A DNA stretch of 6,777 nucleotides, from positions 1 through 6,777 of the forward strand of contig JASBVU010000100.1 in the NCBI GenBank assembly GCA_029960905.1, read 5' to 3'. The notes beneath the pieces are model-generated. The model saw only the letters and a program-made list of their open reading frames with translations, ran no database searches and was not told where the DNA came from. Shown here piece by piece: positions 6,241 to 6,777 of the stretch. The DNA is from Thermoanaerobacterium sp. Its GTDB lineage: Bacteria; Bacillota; Thermoanaerobacteria; Thermoanaerobacterales; Thermoanaerobacteraceae. How positions within the stretch are numbered: position 1 is the stretch's first letter; every line of letters begins with the position of its first letter. Position numbers and translations under genes: made by a program.

Positions 6241-6777
<537 letters not shown>

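Overview
The window looks like a low-GC, thermophilic, anaerobic Firmicute of the Thermoanaerobacterium/Thermoanaerobacter type. I base this on the A/T-rich spacers, the strong AAGGAGG-like ribosome binding sites, the use of GTG and TTG starts, and the pairing of formate-hydrogenlyase-type hydrogenase genes with a standard F-type ATP synthase operon. The organism is inferred from sequence character and remembered protein similarity, not from a database search.

Region 1 (1-979) is the 3' end of a group 4 (hyc-type) [NiFe] hydrogenase operon. It holds the last 47 codons of a HycG-like small subunit, then hycH and hycI, joined by overlaps of 16 and 8 bp. HycI carries D16, D62 and H90, the nickel-site residues of the M52 maturation proteases, so it should be active.

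Region 2 (980-1804) is about 825 bp without an intact gene, but it is not empty. In order it holds: a possible terminator ending in a T8 run; three closely packed hairpins (1015-1071); a well-formed sigma-A-like promoter at 1107-1135; a decayed, multiply frameshifted N-terminal fragment of what looks like an IS transposase on the minus strand (about 1265-1621); an imperfect inverted repeat (1620-1639 with 1680-1699) that encloses a second good plus-strand promoter (1643-1671); and a leader in which two overlapping hairpins (1726-1767 and 1751-1775) compete just before the atpB ribosome binding site. There is no intact atpI.

Region 3 (1805-6777) is the ATP synthase operon atpB-atpE-atpF-atpH-atpA-atpG-atpD in the usual order. 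atpD is cut by the window edge and atpC is not reached. Starts chosen from ribosome binding sites differ from the longest open frames for atpB (GTG 1805), atpE (ATG 2551) and atpA (ATG 3836). The low-copy subunits a, b and delta use GTG or TTG, while c, alpha, gamma and beta use ATG. The c subunit lacks two of the side chains used by well-studied Na+-dependent rotors, which favours proton coupling.

Together the window joins a likely ion-pumping, H2-evolving hydrogenase to the ATP synthase that would use the gradient. The two modules are separated by remains of a mobile element that appears to carry a promoter facing the ATP synthase genes. I see no clearly new multi-gene system. The most unusual material is the 980-1804 spacer.
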